From assembly GCA_010645155.1 (NCBI GenBank), contig JAAGOF010000315.1:1-64000 (forward strand): DNA of 64,000 bases, given 5' to 3'. The notes under the pieces were generated by a model that did no database searches, was not told the DNA's origin, and worked only from the letters and a program-made list of their open reading frames with translations. The first letter of the stretch is position 1. Each line of letters starts with the position of its first letter. Origin of the DNA: Tigriopus japonicus. Lineage: Eukaryota; Arthropoda; Copepoda; Harpacticoida; Harpacticidae. Positions 22,286-34,881 of the stretch are shown piece after piece. Position numbers and translations under genes: made by a program.

Positions 22286-25200
22286 GATGTGATCAGTCGG
22301 ATGAGAAACAATTTGGGACAAAATTGTTTTGTGCCTCAAACAACGCGATGAGTTTCAGCAATGCGATTGGTTCTTGCCCATCGGGTTATGATTTAGCGTC
22401 GATCTCAAATTTCGTCGATTACGTCGATACAATGAGGGCCATCCGTGAGAATTCGTCACTGATTGAAGCAATTGAAAGTTTTCGTATCTCTGTTTGTTGT
22501 GTTTTCAGATCATTTCTTCCATGGCGATGAGAAAATATATCTGAGTTTGCAAAATTCCAATGAACAATCCTGTGAATCAGATGAAGACGATGATAGTTGC
22601 AATAATCGCTTGCAGGATGCTTATGGCAATAACTTGGCAATACTAGATCATATAGACGACTTGGAAATTGATACCAGACGCTGCATAAGATATGAGGTGG
22701 ATGAAGAAGCTTTTATAGATGCACATTGTTCTTCAATAGCTAATGCTTTATGCCAAAAAGACACTGGACCTAGTAAGAATCTGGTTTTTTTTTTTTTGCG
22801 GAAATCGAATAGTCAATCAGAAAATGATTAATGATGAAAACGGCCGCACTTTTCTGTGAAATGCCATCTTTTATTTTCACATCTTTTTGTATTTGATTCA
22901 ACAAATGAAGAAATTTTACAATGAAGTGTTTAGCTTGTGTTTGAAAAAGATTCTTTTAATTTATTTCTAAGCTATCTTTAGGATGAAAGTAAACGATTAT
23001 TTAACTAAGAACATTTTCAAATAAAGAGACTCTCCGTGTTTTGGACGCAAAAAATCGTCAAATAGTAGTACGTAATTAACGCAATACTATACGAAATACT
23101 GGATTCATCCCCTTTATTCCATGTAGAAATAAAGGTGGATAAACATAGTCTTACCTTTCACAGAACAATTTTTGACCTCACTAGCCTTTGAAGACGAAGG
23201 CTGGCCAATGATGTGGGTGTCGGAAGATAATCTCACACTTTTGCTAAAACCTCGATTCTTGTTCAAGTGCAGACTGTGCAGTGGTGCTTTAGATTGAATC
23301 TGTAATGCCAGCTTTTGACCAGAAATGATGCAAATTTGTTTTGAGTTCATTTTTCAGGAAAAATCAGTTATTTCAAAAAGAACCCGGGAAGGAGATAAAT
23401 CGAAAAAGTTGACCCCCCATCCTTCCCCGGTGGTATGGTACTACATGTTTGCGGGCAACGTTAGAAGCCATAACCGTTCGTTAAGTTGTGAAGAAATTAA
23501 AGCAATTGACGGTGTTTCTTTGAAAGACGGTCCAACTCTCAGTTATTGACTCCAAAGAGTTAAATTTTGAAGATAACAGTCAGTCAAATCGAACTCCGGC
23601 CATTCGCACGACAAACCGACGCAGTACGCACTACCCATGCCTCACCCCTAAAGCACCTTTAACATAAGATGAGCAACATTTTGGTTCTTTCTTTCGGCTC
23701 TCCTCCCTCTTAGCGCAAAATAATCAGTAGGGCTGAATATTTTAGGTTAACTTTTTGGGCAAATTATGACATAATTAGGTTGCCCAAAATTACGTTTTAG
23801 GTTTTTTTAGGTTGAATAGATTACACCTTTTTCAGAGGCTTTTCAGGCCAAATTTAGCCTTTTATTTATTGCTCTACAGCACTTTACTCTTTGCAAGAGT
23901 AAAGGCACGAGCACAGACAAAGGCAGTAAAATTTTTATTTGGCAGTGGGAAAGGAAAGTGGCAGAAAATGGCAAAAAAATCCACCAAAAAACAAGATCGA
24001 AAATTGTCGACCTAAAAAAGGAGCTCAGAAATATTTGACCTAAAAACGAGATCGGATATTTTCAACCTAAAAATCGAGCTCGGAAATTTTTGACTTAAAA
24101 AACGAGCTCAAAAATTTTCGACTTAAAAAAAGAGATCGAAAATTTGCGCCCTAAAAACATGCTCAAAAATTTTCGACTTGAAAAAGAGATCGAAAATTTG
24201 CGCCTTAAAAAACGAGACGAAATGATTGCAAACGAGAAAATTTTCTCGCAAAGGTGACAAAATGTGGCTTCAAAAATGGCAGTAAGCGCCCGCAATTGGC
24301 AGTATTTCAAACAACTTTTGCAATGTCTGTCTTCATCCAACTTGTAACGCTAATTCGACCTGATGCTGGGATAAAAATCATTGTGGCTTCCACTCCTCTT
24401 CTTTCTTCCTTTGTTCCTGTGTTTTTCAAAGACACTAGGGTAAATAACCTTATTGTGCAAATGACTTTAGGATAAAAAAGGCAAAATTGCCTTGAAAACT
24501 TAGTTTTAAGTAAATATTGCCCAAAATAGGCGTTTTAGGTTAAAACCTAAGTTTTAAGGTAAAACCTAAAATATTTAGCACTAATAATCAGCAAACAATG
24601 CCTTTGAATTGAACAAAATTCAGTGTTGAATGAAACAAAACCGTAATTGAAACATCGAGAAATGTACAGCATGTAAAATCCTTGAAAATAGTTTGGCACA
24701 ATGATTTAAAAAAAATGATTTACATAACAGGGCTTAGACACTACTTGTGGAAAAGCTGAAATTGGTGGTACAACGACATGTTTGTTACATTTAATACTAA
24801 AAATTTAGGTGCCAGAGCGAGAAACGAACCAATTTTTGTAAAGGAAATATTATTTGAAAAATAAAAAAAGAACAACCTGATTACCTTTGCCATATCATAC
24901 AAACAAATATTCAAGTCAAGAATGTGGAAAGTCATTTTTTTGCTCTTGAAAAAAATGAAATTTCCTTGTGAGACTCAAATTCACTTCAAAGAAAATTTGT
25001 TTCGTTTTTTTGAGACAAAACGAAATTATCTTAACATTTGAAATTCCTTTATCTTGCCATTTCAGAAAGCTGTGACAATGTCCAATCATACTATAATCTT
25101 GAACAAGAAAGAGAGTTTACTGAAGCTAAATTGAAATGCCAAGCTCTTAATTTGAGTCTGATAATACCATTATCTGAACAGATGTTGGAAACCATAAGCG

Positions 25201-26260
25201 AAATAAGTGGAGGTATGATATGAAACAAGAGGTAACACATATCATCTACCTTCTTAGTAACCTAACAATCTTCTTAATCCTATTTAAACAGACGACGAAT
25301 ATTGGATCGACCTTCATAACCCTCAGGGCATTTTTTGTGAAGATTCACAATGTAATGGCAAGGTCTTGAAAACCGGTGACAATCAACCAATAGACTTAAC
25401 ACCCTTCGATGACATTGAGATTATCAGTAACAGAAATTGCGCTGTGGCCGTAAATAGCGAGATCAAGTCAAAACAATGTAATCAAGATAAAAATGTGGTT
25501 TGTCAAACCCCGTGTACTTGGCTTCCAACCACAACCACATCGACAATCCCTCCTCTTACTGCAATCACAAATCCGTCTCCAACAGAGGAAGTAGATATTT
25601 TCACCGCTACGACTGCCAGTTGTCAGCCTTCATTGTCTGTTGAATCCCAAATAAATTCCAAATTCTACAAGGCCGTAGAATCGTCAAATGGATTTCACGG
25701 AACTCCTGAAGCTTGTACCGCATCTGACATGGAATTGGCCAATATACAGAACGATGAAGATATTCTAGCACTCCATGAAACTTTGGGTTTGCAGCACAAA
25801 GTCATTTTTCAAGATTTCTGAGCGTTTACAGATATTATTTTTCCAGGATCTGGAACCTTTTGGGTGTCATTGTATAACCCAAGTTTATTGAACTGCAATT
25901 CAGCCTTTAACTGCATTGGAAAACTTCGAAATGCATTTGGTCAAGAATTCATTTCAATTAGTTTGACAGCAGAATTCAATATAATGCCTAAAAGATGTAT
26001 TCGATTGTTCGTGAACGACACATTCTCCAAATTTGAAAGTGAGGAATGTGATGTGGCTCATTCAGGCGCTTGTGAATCAACTTGCGCTCTAGGATTGCAA
26101 GGTACAAATTAATAATGTCTGATCCAGGGATCTATCTATTATGAATGATAATTTTAGCAATTGGTTCCAACCGGTGCCATGTTCCACTTGAAACTCCTTT
26201 TTCAACCTCCAATGAGGCCTTCCAAGTCAACTTTGATGTTGGATCATCTATTCCATTGAT
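22286..26260 (+). CDS. Multi-domain C-type-lectin-like protein (partial gene 1)
   Basis: Predicted exons are 22286-22444, 22509-22772, 25066-25212, 25292-25786, 25847-26101 and 26158-26260. All have GT-AG introns and consistent phases, including the 2.3-kb intron 22773-25065. Three CTLDs are read: the first ends RCIRYEVDEEAF-DAHC, the second holds DDEYWIDLHNP, and the third SGTFWVSLYNP. A short Thr/Ser-rich linker separates the second and third. The last exon (RCHVPLETP) is a 35-residue tail shared with gene 2. Classical WND and EPN/QPD calcium-sugar motifs are not seen, so binding may not be calcium-dependent. The signal peptide exon, start codon and 3' end were not found. It is likely a secreted or surface protein. 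Confidence 0.7.
23728..24583. mobile_element. hAT MITE in the lectin intron, carrying a minisatellite
   Basis: Perfect 8-bp duplication ATAATCAG (23720-23727, 24584-24591). Ends read TAGGGCTGAATATTTTAGGT and TAGTGCTAAATATTTTAGGT inward. GCCCAAAAT blocks recur inside both ends. It lies wholly inside intron 22773-25065 and contains the repeat at 24009-24226. Confidence 0.85.
24009..24226. repeat. ~28-bp minisatellite inside the hAT MITE
   Basis: About eight units of 26-29 bp, each with a CCTAAAAA or CTTAAAAA start, a GAGATCG or GAGCTC core and an AAATTTT end. The units are imperfect. Confidence 0.75.
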
Positions 26261-26488
26261 GTAAGAAAACTTTGGAATGCGAGTGCCATTTTGCTTGTTT
26301 AAACAAGTGAATTTAAATTAGCTATTAGGTCTGTTGACATTCGCTTTTAGGATAAAAGAGAATATTTTTTCCCACCTGTTTTCGACCCACATTTTTCGCT
26401 TTTTATCTTTTCAAAGAGTTTTCACCATTTGTCACCATTTGTCACGCTTTTTTATGTTTATGTTTTCCTAATTAAGGTGAGACCCGTA

Positions 26489-27432
26489 AAGGCTGGTCTT
26501 CACATGAACCATTTTGGCTAGATTGTGTGTCAAATATTCCGAAAAACGTTTTGTGTTTGCCAAATGTTTCCTTTTTGTTGCTTCTACACGTGAACGTGCA
26601 GTTTGTCAAATATTTTTCCCCTTGGCCAAAGTGTTGCCCATTTTTTTCAAATTGTTTAGAACTGGCATTGCCAAATACTGTTTGAAAACTAGTCACCTTT
26701 AGCAGAGTCCCGTAATTTAGAAAGTGAGTTGTATACTGCCACATATTGTCACTTTCCAACGAATTTTTTTTTTCAAACTTGCTTTCTGCCCAAGACTTTT
26801 TTCTTTCCTCAATGTCATTTAATTTGGATGGAAAGTCTTACGCATAACGCCACGCTATGGACATTGACAATATCTATTGTCATTTTCAGTCCTTTTCTTG
26901 TCCCCCAACCATTTTAAGACCTCTAATCTCCACTGGCATTTGATTTTGTCGAGTTGTGTTTTGGTGAACATTGGCAGTCATAATAACTGACCCTTGTCAA
27001 CGTTGCTATCTTGTGAACTCCTCCGAACCTGTCAGTTGACGCATTTGAGACGTGACTAGTCTATAACACTACCAACTGATTATCGATAACTTTTGATGTC
27101 GTCCATTTCCGTGGATCCTTGTAATATTTTACAAATGACGTTCAATTTTGGTGATCTTGATGCCAAAAGTTAAAGGATTATTGTTTTGTCATTCAATCCA
27201 TAAATTTGAACCTTTTTACTGAACAATAATCGTCTCGTGATTGGACACCCTGCATGCATCGATCTGTATTTCGATTGTCGACGAGAAAAAGTTGGCCTAA
27301 GGACAAATAAATTTTCAATATGTTCAAAGTCAGAAATATTTGACAAACGGAAAATAATATTTGCCATCAAGCTAATTTTGTCTTGGATTTGACCAAATAT
27401 TTGCCGTTTAGTTTCACGTGTAGACCAGCCTT
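26489..27432. mobile_element. 944-bp TA-flanked MITE
   Basis: Ends read AAGGCTGGTCTTCACATGAA and AAGGCTGGTCTACACGTGAA inward, and TA flanks each end (26487-26488, 27433-27434). CACGTGAA and CAAATATTT blocks recur internally. It is non-coding. A Tc1/mariner-type origin is suggested by the TA duplication only. Confidence 0.75.
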
Positions 27433-27765
27433 TAAAGTGGCATTTTTTTGCCCAAGTTTGGGACGACGTTCTACTTTCTTTGCAACATTTCAATTTACTT
27501 TTGTTTCGTCAGCAAGCTGATATTTAAACTTTTGAATTACTTATCTCAACCCAAAAAGAAATATCCATTTTCACGGGCATTAGGATATCGTTGACCCGCC
27601 TGGAATCAGCTTCTATATGCCAGAAGATCTGGGAAGGGTTGAGCAAGAAGCCAAGAACATTGCAACTCGCAGAACAACTTTCATCTGCAACGAAGATCAC
27701 TTTGTACAAATGAAACTGACGTTATAATGGAGAATGTGGCATTCTGTGAAAAAAGTGGAACGTCA

Positions 27766-28137
27766 ATTCTGTATTCCAGTTTTTTTTTCTCTTTTGCAAG
27801 TGAGGATTAGTTGAGCCAACTGGCTAGAGATGAGTCAGAGCTTGTGCTTATACGTTTCAAAGTTTGATAAACTAAGCTCTGAAATTTTGAACAGTCCTTA
27901 TCTTTTGCTAACGTGCCTAAGTTTTTAGAGCCCAAATGGGTGAGCCATATTCTGAAGAGGCTGAACAATCGACTTGTACAAAGCAAAGAAATCCCTGCCT
28001 CATTGAGTTGGAGAGTGAAACTGGGCTTTGACACATCCCTAGCCATTTGGCCCCCAACAATTCTGCATCAATTCCTCCGAGAACACTTTTCCATTTTGCA
28101 AGATCAAGTGATAAAGAATAGAACAGGAATACAGAAT
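27766..28137. repeat. Inverted-repeat pair, possible MITE
   Basis: ATTCTGTATTCC at the left is repeated inverted as GGAATACAGAAT at the right, with weaker matching continuing inward. No target duplication is clear. Confidence 0.4.
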
Positions 28138-28185
28138 ACTATAACGGCAAAGAAATGCCTCGCCAGCGTCAGAGTAATGCGGCAT

Positions 28186-28270
28186 GTATTTGAGCTCAAG
28201 ACGTCATTTTTAAATTCCAAAAACTTTCAACACCACTGTTCACCTCAAATGACTTCTTGAGCTCAAATAC
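28186..28270. repeat. 85-bp hairpin-forming repeat
   Basis: The ends are GTATTTGAGCTCAAGACGTC and, inverted, GTATTTGAGCTCAAGAAGTC, with 23 of 24 positions matching. The loop is about 37 bp. It is short enough to be a tiny MITE or a small-RNA hairpin. Confidence 0.6.
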
Positions 28271-29639
28271 ACACCGTCTAAAGTTATGGGGTAAGAATCA
28301 GGCTCAACTTTTGTTTTTTGAGTTAATTGTTAAATGTTTGTGCAAGGAAATATCAGTTGTTTTATGTTTGACTTTCAACCCATTTTGAGAATTTTCCGTT
28401 TTTCATTTCTCGTCCACGTCATTTTTGCTTTGAAATAACATTGCTCGAGCAAAAAACACTTAGTAGTCAAAACTGACATGTTTTTCATAAAATGCGCTCG
28501 TTTTTTAAGCATAACTTGAAGATGTTTTCGTAAAACTATTAAGTATGAGTTCTGTAGTAATGACAAGCTAAATTTAACATTTACAGTGTTCTAAACCTTG
28601 CACCAAACATGTACATTATTTTTCACATAAAAGAGCAACAATAATATTAAGTGCTGGAATTTCTGAATGATTTTAAGTAATTTTTATGTTATTTATTCTG
28701 ACTATTTAAAAGAAGATTTTCAAATACTTATTTGCATTTGCATCTCACACGTGGCCTCAAATTTCTCTGGAATTCAAAAATTATTGCTGCTCTCTAGCCC
28801 AAATAAATACCGGGATCAAGGAAGTGTTTGGAAAACTACCTCAACAAAGAAAAGGGCAGGATAATGTAAGGGATGTCATCCTTTGTGGTCGTGCAAAAAA
28901 AATCTGCAAATCATATTGTAATATTTTTTTGTCAACACTGCTCTTTACAAGACTCTCTGGTTAAATTATGCTCCAAAGAGGTTGTAGAGTTTATTGAGGC
29001 AAAACACAAACTTTCTTAGAGTACTTACACCAGATCATAAAGATCTAATCAACAGTGGGGATTTTTCGGCATCAATGGAGGATTTGTGTAATTGCATGTT
29101 CAACTTTCTTCAGTTTTCCATCTGTCGATCTAATATCTCTCTATCAATCTAACACTCCTTCCCAAAGTTAAAATCATGAAAAAACTTGTCCGATGACACA
29201 AAAAGCTAGGGCAAAAACATTATTAATTCATTTTTTGGTTGCACAGGGCCCTCTCAGCATTAATTCGCTTGTTTTCGCTTGGAATTAGTAGAAACTTTGT
29301 TAAAAACAAAAAACCTTAACTCCGATTTGCTCAGCGCTGGAACTGAACTAAAGAAGACTTGATTTTAGCAGACTTGAGACGTATGGTACATGGTGTAAGG
29401 ATTATCAGAGCAAACAAGAAATGAAAGAAAAACAGGGAAAATGAACGATGATCAAATGTAAAGAAGCTCATGGTAAAGAAGCGTCGACACAGTCAGGTTG
29501 TATGGCTTTTACGAAGCTTCTAATGTTTGCCGTTGTTGTCGCCATTGTCAATCAGGAAGTTCAAGTTAAAACGAAAGTCGATTTTGCAATCAATTTACAT
29601 AGATCATGTCAGTAAAGATTGATCTAGTCATTGGATCAT
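28271..29639. other. No gene recognised
   Basis: AT-rich. Open frames are short and share no motif with known families. Confidence 0.5.
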
Positions 29640-30840
29640 AAAATAAGATAGATTGAAGCCCTTCCATGGATAAAGAAAGACCATTTCAAGCAAAGACAAG
29701 TTTGGTGTCGTTGGCGTTGAGGGAGGATGAACAAGTTTTGGGGACGTTTAAGAGAGTGGCGATGCATAAAACGAAGAGGATAGGAACCAAGAATGATCCT
29801 TGTGGAAGTCCTAAAATAAGAATTCGACATAGTACTCGTCTTTTCCTCATTTAAAATTAGAAAGATGACCACTTTATTAACAAAACATAATTTTACCGTT
29901 CAAAAATCAAATTTTCTGTAATGGCCCCCATAAACACGCCTCTCTTACTCCTCAGGTTCACCTTATTATCAGAGAGTACGTAATTTTTTACAAAGTATTT
30001 CCATCCATTCGACTTACTTACCCTGAAAAATGACAGAACAATTTGCTATTTTTTTCCTATCATTTTTGATCCATGGTTAACACAAAGTATGTTATTCTAT
30101 CATTTCCAATTGGCAAAAAGCAACGAAATAAAGCTTTTGTTTCCAAAGGTGGATAGACACGAGAAACTTTTCTTGATCAGCTTTGAAGTCACGGACTATT
30201 TTTTTCCTTGACCTGATGGTCATGTCAAGAATGTCAAGAATGTTATGACCAGAAGGGTTACTTGGGGCAACATGAACATACTGGATCAGATCAAGATACT
30301 TGGAGAAAATCAAGTCCAGAACAAAAAGATAACAAACTCTTACAATTTTTCGAAAGACAGCGATGCCCTTTCGCAATGGAAATGCGGACTAAACTTCCAT
30401 TCTACAATGCTAACCAGAAAATTGAAGTCACCAGCAACAAAGAGTCGACGGCAAACCTCGCGATCTAACTTTTTTGTTGTGAAATAGAGAACCGATAGAA
30501 ACAAAGAAGATCTACAAGAAGGTGGCTGATATATTGTAACAACGGTAAGATCAAGAGCTTTGACGTGACAAATCAAGAATTCTACTACTTCTCCGTTCGA
30601 CATTTGAAGATGACTAAAATGTAAGTTTTTCCTGACATATAGACAAACGTCTCAGTGTGGGAAAATGGGATTGTCAGGCCGTACTCTATCACAACGTACT
30701 AACCTAAAACCAGCTATTGCTACATCTTCATCTAGCTCCTGAACGAAGTCAAGTCTCTGTGATAGAAATGAAGGAGACCTCTCTATCAATGGCAAGCTCC
30801 TCCATTACTCTGACCTTTGTGCAATCTTTTTTTAAATCAG
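29640..30840 (-). pseudogene. LINE (family D), endonuclease and RT scraps
   Basis: On the minus strand, 30840-30600 gives an endonuclease start (FISITET, GFRLVRCDR). 30603-30340 gives VVTIYQPPS and VAGDFNF, and 30376-30092 gives LIQYVHVA and NILDI. Further down, 29830-29650 reads LPQGSFLVPILFVL and NANDTKLVF, a mutated form of the catalytic ADDTKLVF box. The region between them is deleted or unreadable. There are many stops and frameshifts. Confidence 0.7.
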
Positions 30841-31077
30841 ACAGTGCACGTTCAAATAGAGCCCTTTTATGGGCTTAAGGTCTTCCGATGGACCAAGTCT
30901 ATTAGTTCTTGGACCTTCCTGTCTAACCTGAAAATTGCTGCTTGCCAACAAAATTTTGACAAGAAGGGATTTTTGGGGCGGGGAATAGACGGTCATATTG
31001 GAGTAGATGCAACACATTGATGATCATGTGTCGCTCATCCTTGAATAGGGACACCCAGCGTTTGCCCTTGTGTTAAA

Positions 31078-31291
31078 GAGGGACGTAACCCAAATTGGAA
31101 TCCATCCAAAGACGATTCACCAAGAACATTAGTGGAACTGACAGTAGTCTGGAGTACTCAGAGCACCTCTTGAGGTTGAAAATGGTTTCGTTCGAACAGA
31201 GTAGAGGAAATGGTGTGACCTGGTGTGGACATGCAAGATAGTTCATGACCATGTGGATCTTCTGAGGGAAATTGCCATGCTTCTTCTCCGA
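31078..31291. repeat. 214-bp duplicated block D, copy 1
   Basis: Matches 36926-37139 over its whole length; one difference was noticed (GAGCACC versus GAACACC). It has an open frame on the minus strand but no recognised domain. The second copy stops exactly at an assembly gap. Confidence 0.8.
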
Positions 31292-32459
31292 GACAAGAGT
31301 TCCAGAAACCCAACAACTACCTAACATATCGGAGAATTGTCAGCGCTTCAAAATTTCAGGATTTTTTTTTGTTTCATTTCCCCACAAATAGACTGGACCT
31401 TTTTACACCAGTGTATGTATAATGCTTGTGTCTTTACTAACGCAATTCCTGACCGCGAAACTGGTCTTGACACAGAATGAAAAAAAATCTTGGCCTGACA
31501 TTTGATTCCTGGATTTTTTTCCTCCTTTGAAGGAACACTCATTTGTGCTTACTTTCGGCCTTCATTTAAACTTGAGTAGACAACTTAAAGTGATATTCTA
31601 GTTATTTGTTGTCTTGACAATTCTTTGCTTGATAAATCTGAATTCTTCCACAAATTTCAAAAAAAGAAAAGAAAATTTGTTTTTACAATGTTTCAAAATA
31701 TGTATTCATGAACTCATTGACAAGCATGAAGAACTCCCATGATTATTTTAATCATTAATGTTTATTGCGACTCTTGTTCATGTCATGGCGTATTAAAAAA
31801 AATGGATATATGTATAATCATATAAAACTGTAAAAAAGACATGTCAAAAGTTAAAAACACGTTCAAAATAGTTACGTAAAATCATGATATCACAGTGAGT
31901 TGACTAGAATACGTTCAGTGCACATGGAAGAAATGAAGCGGGGATTGACAGACAAAGCAGATGCAGTTGGGTAGAGATAGCGACCCTTACTAGAGACTGG
32001 CCGTCTTAGGCTAACACACGGTGCCGATGATTCACCCTGGTGATTGGTCAATAGCATTCAGTTGAACATTCAGCTAATTCTATCGAAGTTCAATAACAAA
32101 ACAGAGTACTTCTTCTTTGTTGATTTTGAAGTGATCTGACTTGGTGCTGGGGTTGCCAATTTAGTTATGTGAAATCATATTCCCCTCTAACTACCAGTCT
32201 TCATAAACCCGTTTTTTCTTTAAGGATCACCAAATGGCAAGGCATCCCTGACTGTAGTGACTTCTGAGCAGGGTTGCAAAATTGGTTAATCAAATCAAAC
32301 TCACATTCGTGTTTGCTCTTATACGTACAAGAGCAAAGCACCCATTCTGCAAGCGGTAACCCTACCTTGCAACCTCCGTAAAAAAAACTTGCGCTAGCCC
32401 AGATTCCACATCACTAAGATTTTGTTGTCAATCACCCGATCGTGTGACATTAATTGGCC
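31292..32459. other. No gene recognised; includes a LINE-tail-like repeat
   Basis: Apart from the repeat at 31745-31935, this is AT-rich sequence without coding support. Short frames such as 31348-31542 (minus) have no recognisable motif. Confidence 0.45.
31745..31935 (-). repeat. LINE 3'-tail-like repeat, copy 1
   Basis: Shares with 61325-61550 the blocks GTTTATTGCGAC, GACATGTCAAAAGTTAAAAA and GATATCACAGTGAGTTGA in the same order. Read on the minus strand, both copies end in GTCGCAATAAAC followed by A/T-rich sequence, like a LINE 3' end. No attached ORF was found. Confidence 0.5.
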
Positions 32460-32739
32460 CTTGTTTAAACCAAGGATGACTCTACGAAGGATTCACTTCA
32501 AAGTCGAAGGACCTACAGCTTAGGGCTAACACCGGCAATTTAGGACATGTGATGACTGCCTTTGATTCAATAAATTTTGATTATTTTGCTAATAACATTC
32601 GTTTTTGAGTGAATGGCGGAGCATAACAACATTTTAACAATGGCAAATAACCAGAGAAATGACGTGTGTTCAAGTGAATGGTTGTATTTTATAGCATTTC
32701 AAGGAGAGTAAAAGTCATGTTACACTCCAGTAGAAGTCT

Positions 32740-33135
32740 AACGTACACTTATAATTTTCTTGTCCCTCATGGTGAAAGTGCGTCTCAGGAGTCCCATCAT
32801 TCCCCTCGCCCGCATGACGGTATCAGCATAGTGTTCACGGAATTTTATGTTCTGCTCGAATATGATACTAAGGTTTGTTTCCATGTCTATGCTCTCAAAT
32901 TCCTGGCCTTTCAGGATATCCTTGGGAGTGGTTTTGGCCTCTTTCCAAACCTCATCATCTTACACTTATCCACATTGAAGGTCATTTGAGGCCCAATCTT
33001 CTGCAGAGTTCAAGGCACTTTGGGCTCATTTCTCGTCTTGAGGTTGCAAGATAATCCCGATGATCTTCAAATCATCCGCAAATTTTAGCATCTTTGTGGA
33101 TGTAGTCCAATCCAGCCATGAAGGCCCTCTCTTGT
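32740..33135 (-). pseudogene. LINE (family C) RT scrap in element X copy 2
   Basis: Counterpart of 16640-17038: the minus strand encodes the same FADD box region and the MTFNVDKCKM block, with its own substitutions and frameshifts. Confidence 0.65.
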
Positions 33136-33189
33136 GGTTGGTTAACCATTGATGTCTTGTGTTGACTGGTCTTCTCATAATTGATCTTT

Positions 33190-33640
33190 CTCAAAGTTGT
33201 AGGACTTCAGCCAAAAGTAGTCTGTCTCTGTATCTGAGGGTTGCCACTTCAATTCCACGTGCTTGTCCTGGTCTAATTGGTGATGATTCCATTGCTTTTT
33301 CCCATTCATTTTCATGTTGAATCACCACACCAAAGTTTGCAGTAGTGACAAGAGAAGACCAATATTCCCTGAATCCTACTATCCATTTCTTGTCCATCTA
33401 TCTATCCATTGAATGATCTGAGAGAAAGATGAAATGCTCAAAAGCACGCTGAACAAACACATAAGTGACGCAAATGACTTTGAGTAGTTCTCATCAATGG
33501 AGAATACGATGTTCTTTGATTGGAAGAAAGAAAGAAGGATGAAGTCAAGCTCTCTTTTTCTTTGAAGGGCCACACACGACCCATCCAAATTTTTTTTTCT
33601 CAATCAGCACGACTGGATTTCTTTGTGCACTAAAACACTA
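33190..33640 (-). pseudogene. Unidentified X-borne ORF, broken copy
   Basis: Two minus-strand frames (33379-33603 and 33191-33397) together match the ORF at 16136-16567, sharing DGSC-ALQRKRELDFILLS and VVIQHENEWEK. A frameshift near 33390 separates them. Confidence 0.5.
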
Positions 33641-34120
33641 AAATGTGACACTTGGAGATGGCAAGATAACCAAAATGATCGGTAAATCCATAAGGTTTTT
33701 AGCGTGACATCTTCTTCGAAGCTCAATTCACAATGGTCGCACGTTTCTCAAGGTGACCAAATTGATTAGGGTTGGTTCATAACCTAAATTGACCACTTCT
33801 ATCCAACATTGAACAACCCTCTCCAAAAATAGTTCAAAGACCACTGTCAAAAACTGGCTTAAAATATTGAGTTAAAAGAAGACAAAAAGAACACAATTTC
33901 TGTTTTAAAGAAGATAAGAAATGTTGCCCCTCTCATAGAACCTCTCGTTCAAGTGGTCACCCTGTCAAACGAACAAACACTGACACCACATGGAGAATTC
34001 TCAAACTAAACCAGGGTTGCCATGGGCAAAAGAAACAATATTATAATAGATTATTGATTCACGTAAATCTTTCAATAACTTCAAAGTTTCAAATCGTTTT
34101 TCAAAATCCAATGTAATGAG

Positions 34121-34881
34121 TAGAGCTAGGATTTTGTTGCTATTTTTAAGGCAAAGGTTGCTAAAAAGTTGCAAATATTTTTTAATCAAGTTGCCATAGA
34201 AATTGCTGTTTTTCACGGAAATTGCTTTTTTCTACAGTGAAGTTGCAAATCTTCTACTCATATATTTTTTTTTTTCGTTTGAGATTGTAACGACAAACCA
34301 ATGTTTGCTCAAGATTTTCAGACTTTTTCGCAAAATTTTACCCTGCATGAACAAAATTTAGGTGTCTCACAGCTTGGACTTCAAAATTACCCAAATTTTG
34401 GTGTTTTGGTAATTTACCTATTGACAAATTTTTATACCAAAAGCATTCAAATATTACCTAGATTTGATAATATTATCCAAATCTGAGAGCACTGATGTTC
34501 ACAGACCAGCCCCAGACTTCTCAGTTCTAGCTAAGCAGGCAGACCGCCGCGACAGTACGGAGATTCGTGACCTCTAGATGATGCAAGCTGTATTTTCTGG
34601 ATTGACTCTGAGAATCAAACTTCGAGTAAGATATTTCCCTTCCAAATAGGGTAGTGCCCTCTATGACGTTCCTTATGAAACCATCCTTTTTAGGAGTGTT
34701 GTTAGGTAATCCCTCGTAGAGGGCGGTTTTGGTGACGTCAGAAATGAGATTTCTCTGATTTATTTATCTATGGTAAGTTTGTGTTTACTCGTACATGGGC
34801 CAAAGTTGCCAAATTATGGCGGGAAATTCAAAAGTTGCAATTGCAATTGCAAATTGCATTTGCAACTGAATCCTAGCTTTA
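34121..34881. mobile_element. hAT MITE nested in element X copy 2
   Basis: Perfect 8-bp duplication GTAATGAG (34113-34120, 34882-34889). Ends read TAGAGCTAGGATTTTGTTGC and TAAAGCTAGGATTCAGTTGC inward. The empty site exists once in X copy 1 (14995-15002, opposite strand). It contains the 273-bp repeat at 34500-34772. Confidence 0.85.
34500..34772 (-). mobile_element. 273-bp repeat with tRNA-like box, copy 1
   Basis: Same length and sequence family as 52605-52877 but in opposite orientation. Shared blocks include CTAAGCAGGCAGACCGCCG, TGACTCTGAGAATC and GTTGTTAGGTAATCCCTC. It lies inside a hAT MITE, so it inserted after that element existed or was carried with it. Confidence 0.7.

Noticed and set aside
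22463..22831. Lectin exon 2 read as one 122-codon intronless ORF
   Set aside because: Its ends lie in predicted introns. The GT-AG borders at 22445-22508 and 22773 give a better join and match the other lectin units.
24009..24226. CRISPR-like array
   Set aside because: Units are contiguous without unique spacers and lie inside a eukaryotic hAT MITE, so it is a minisatellite.
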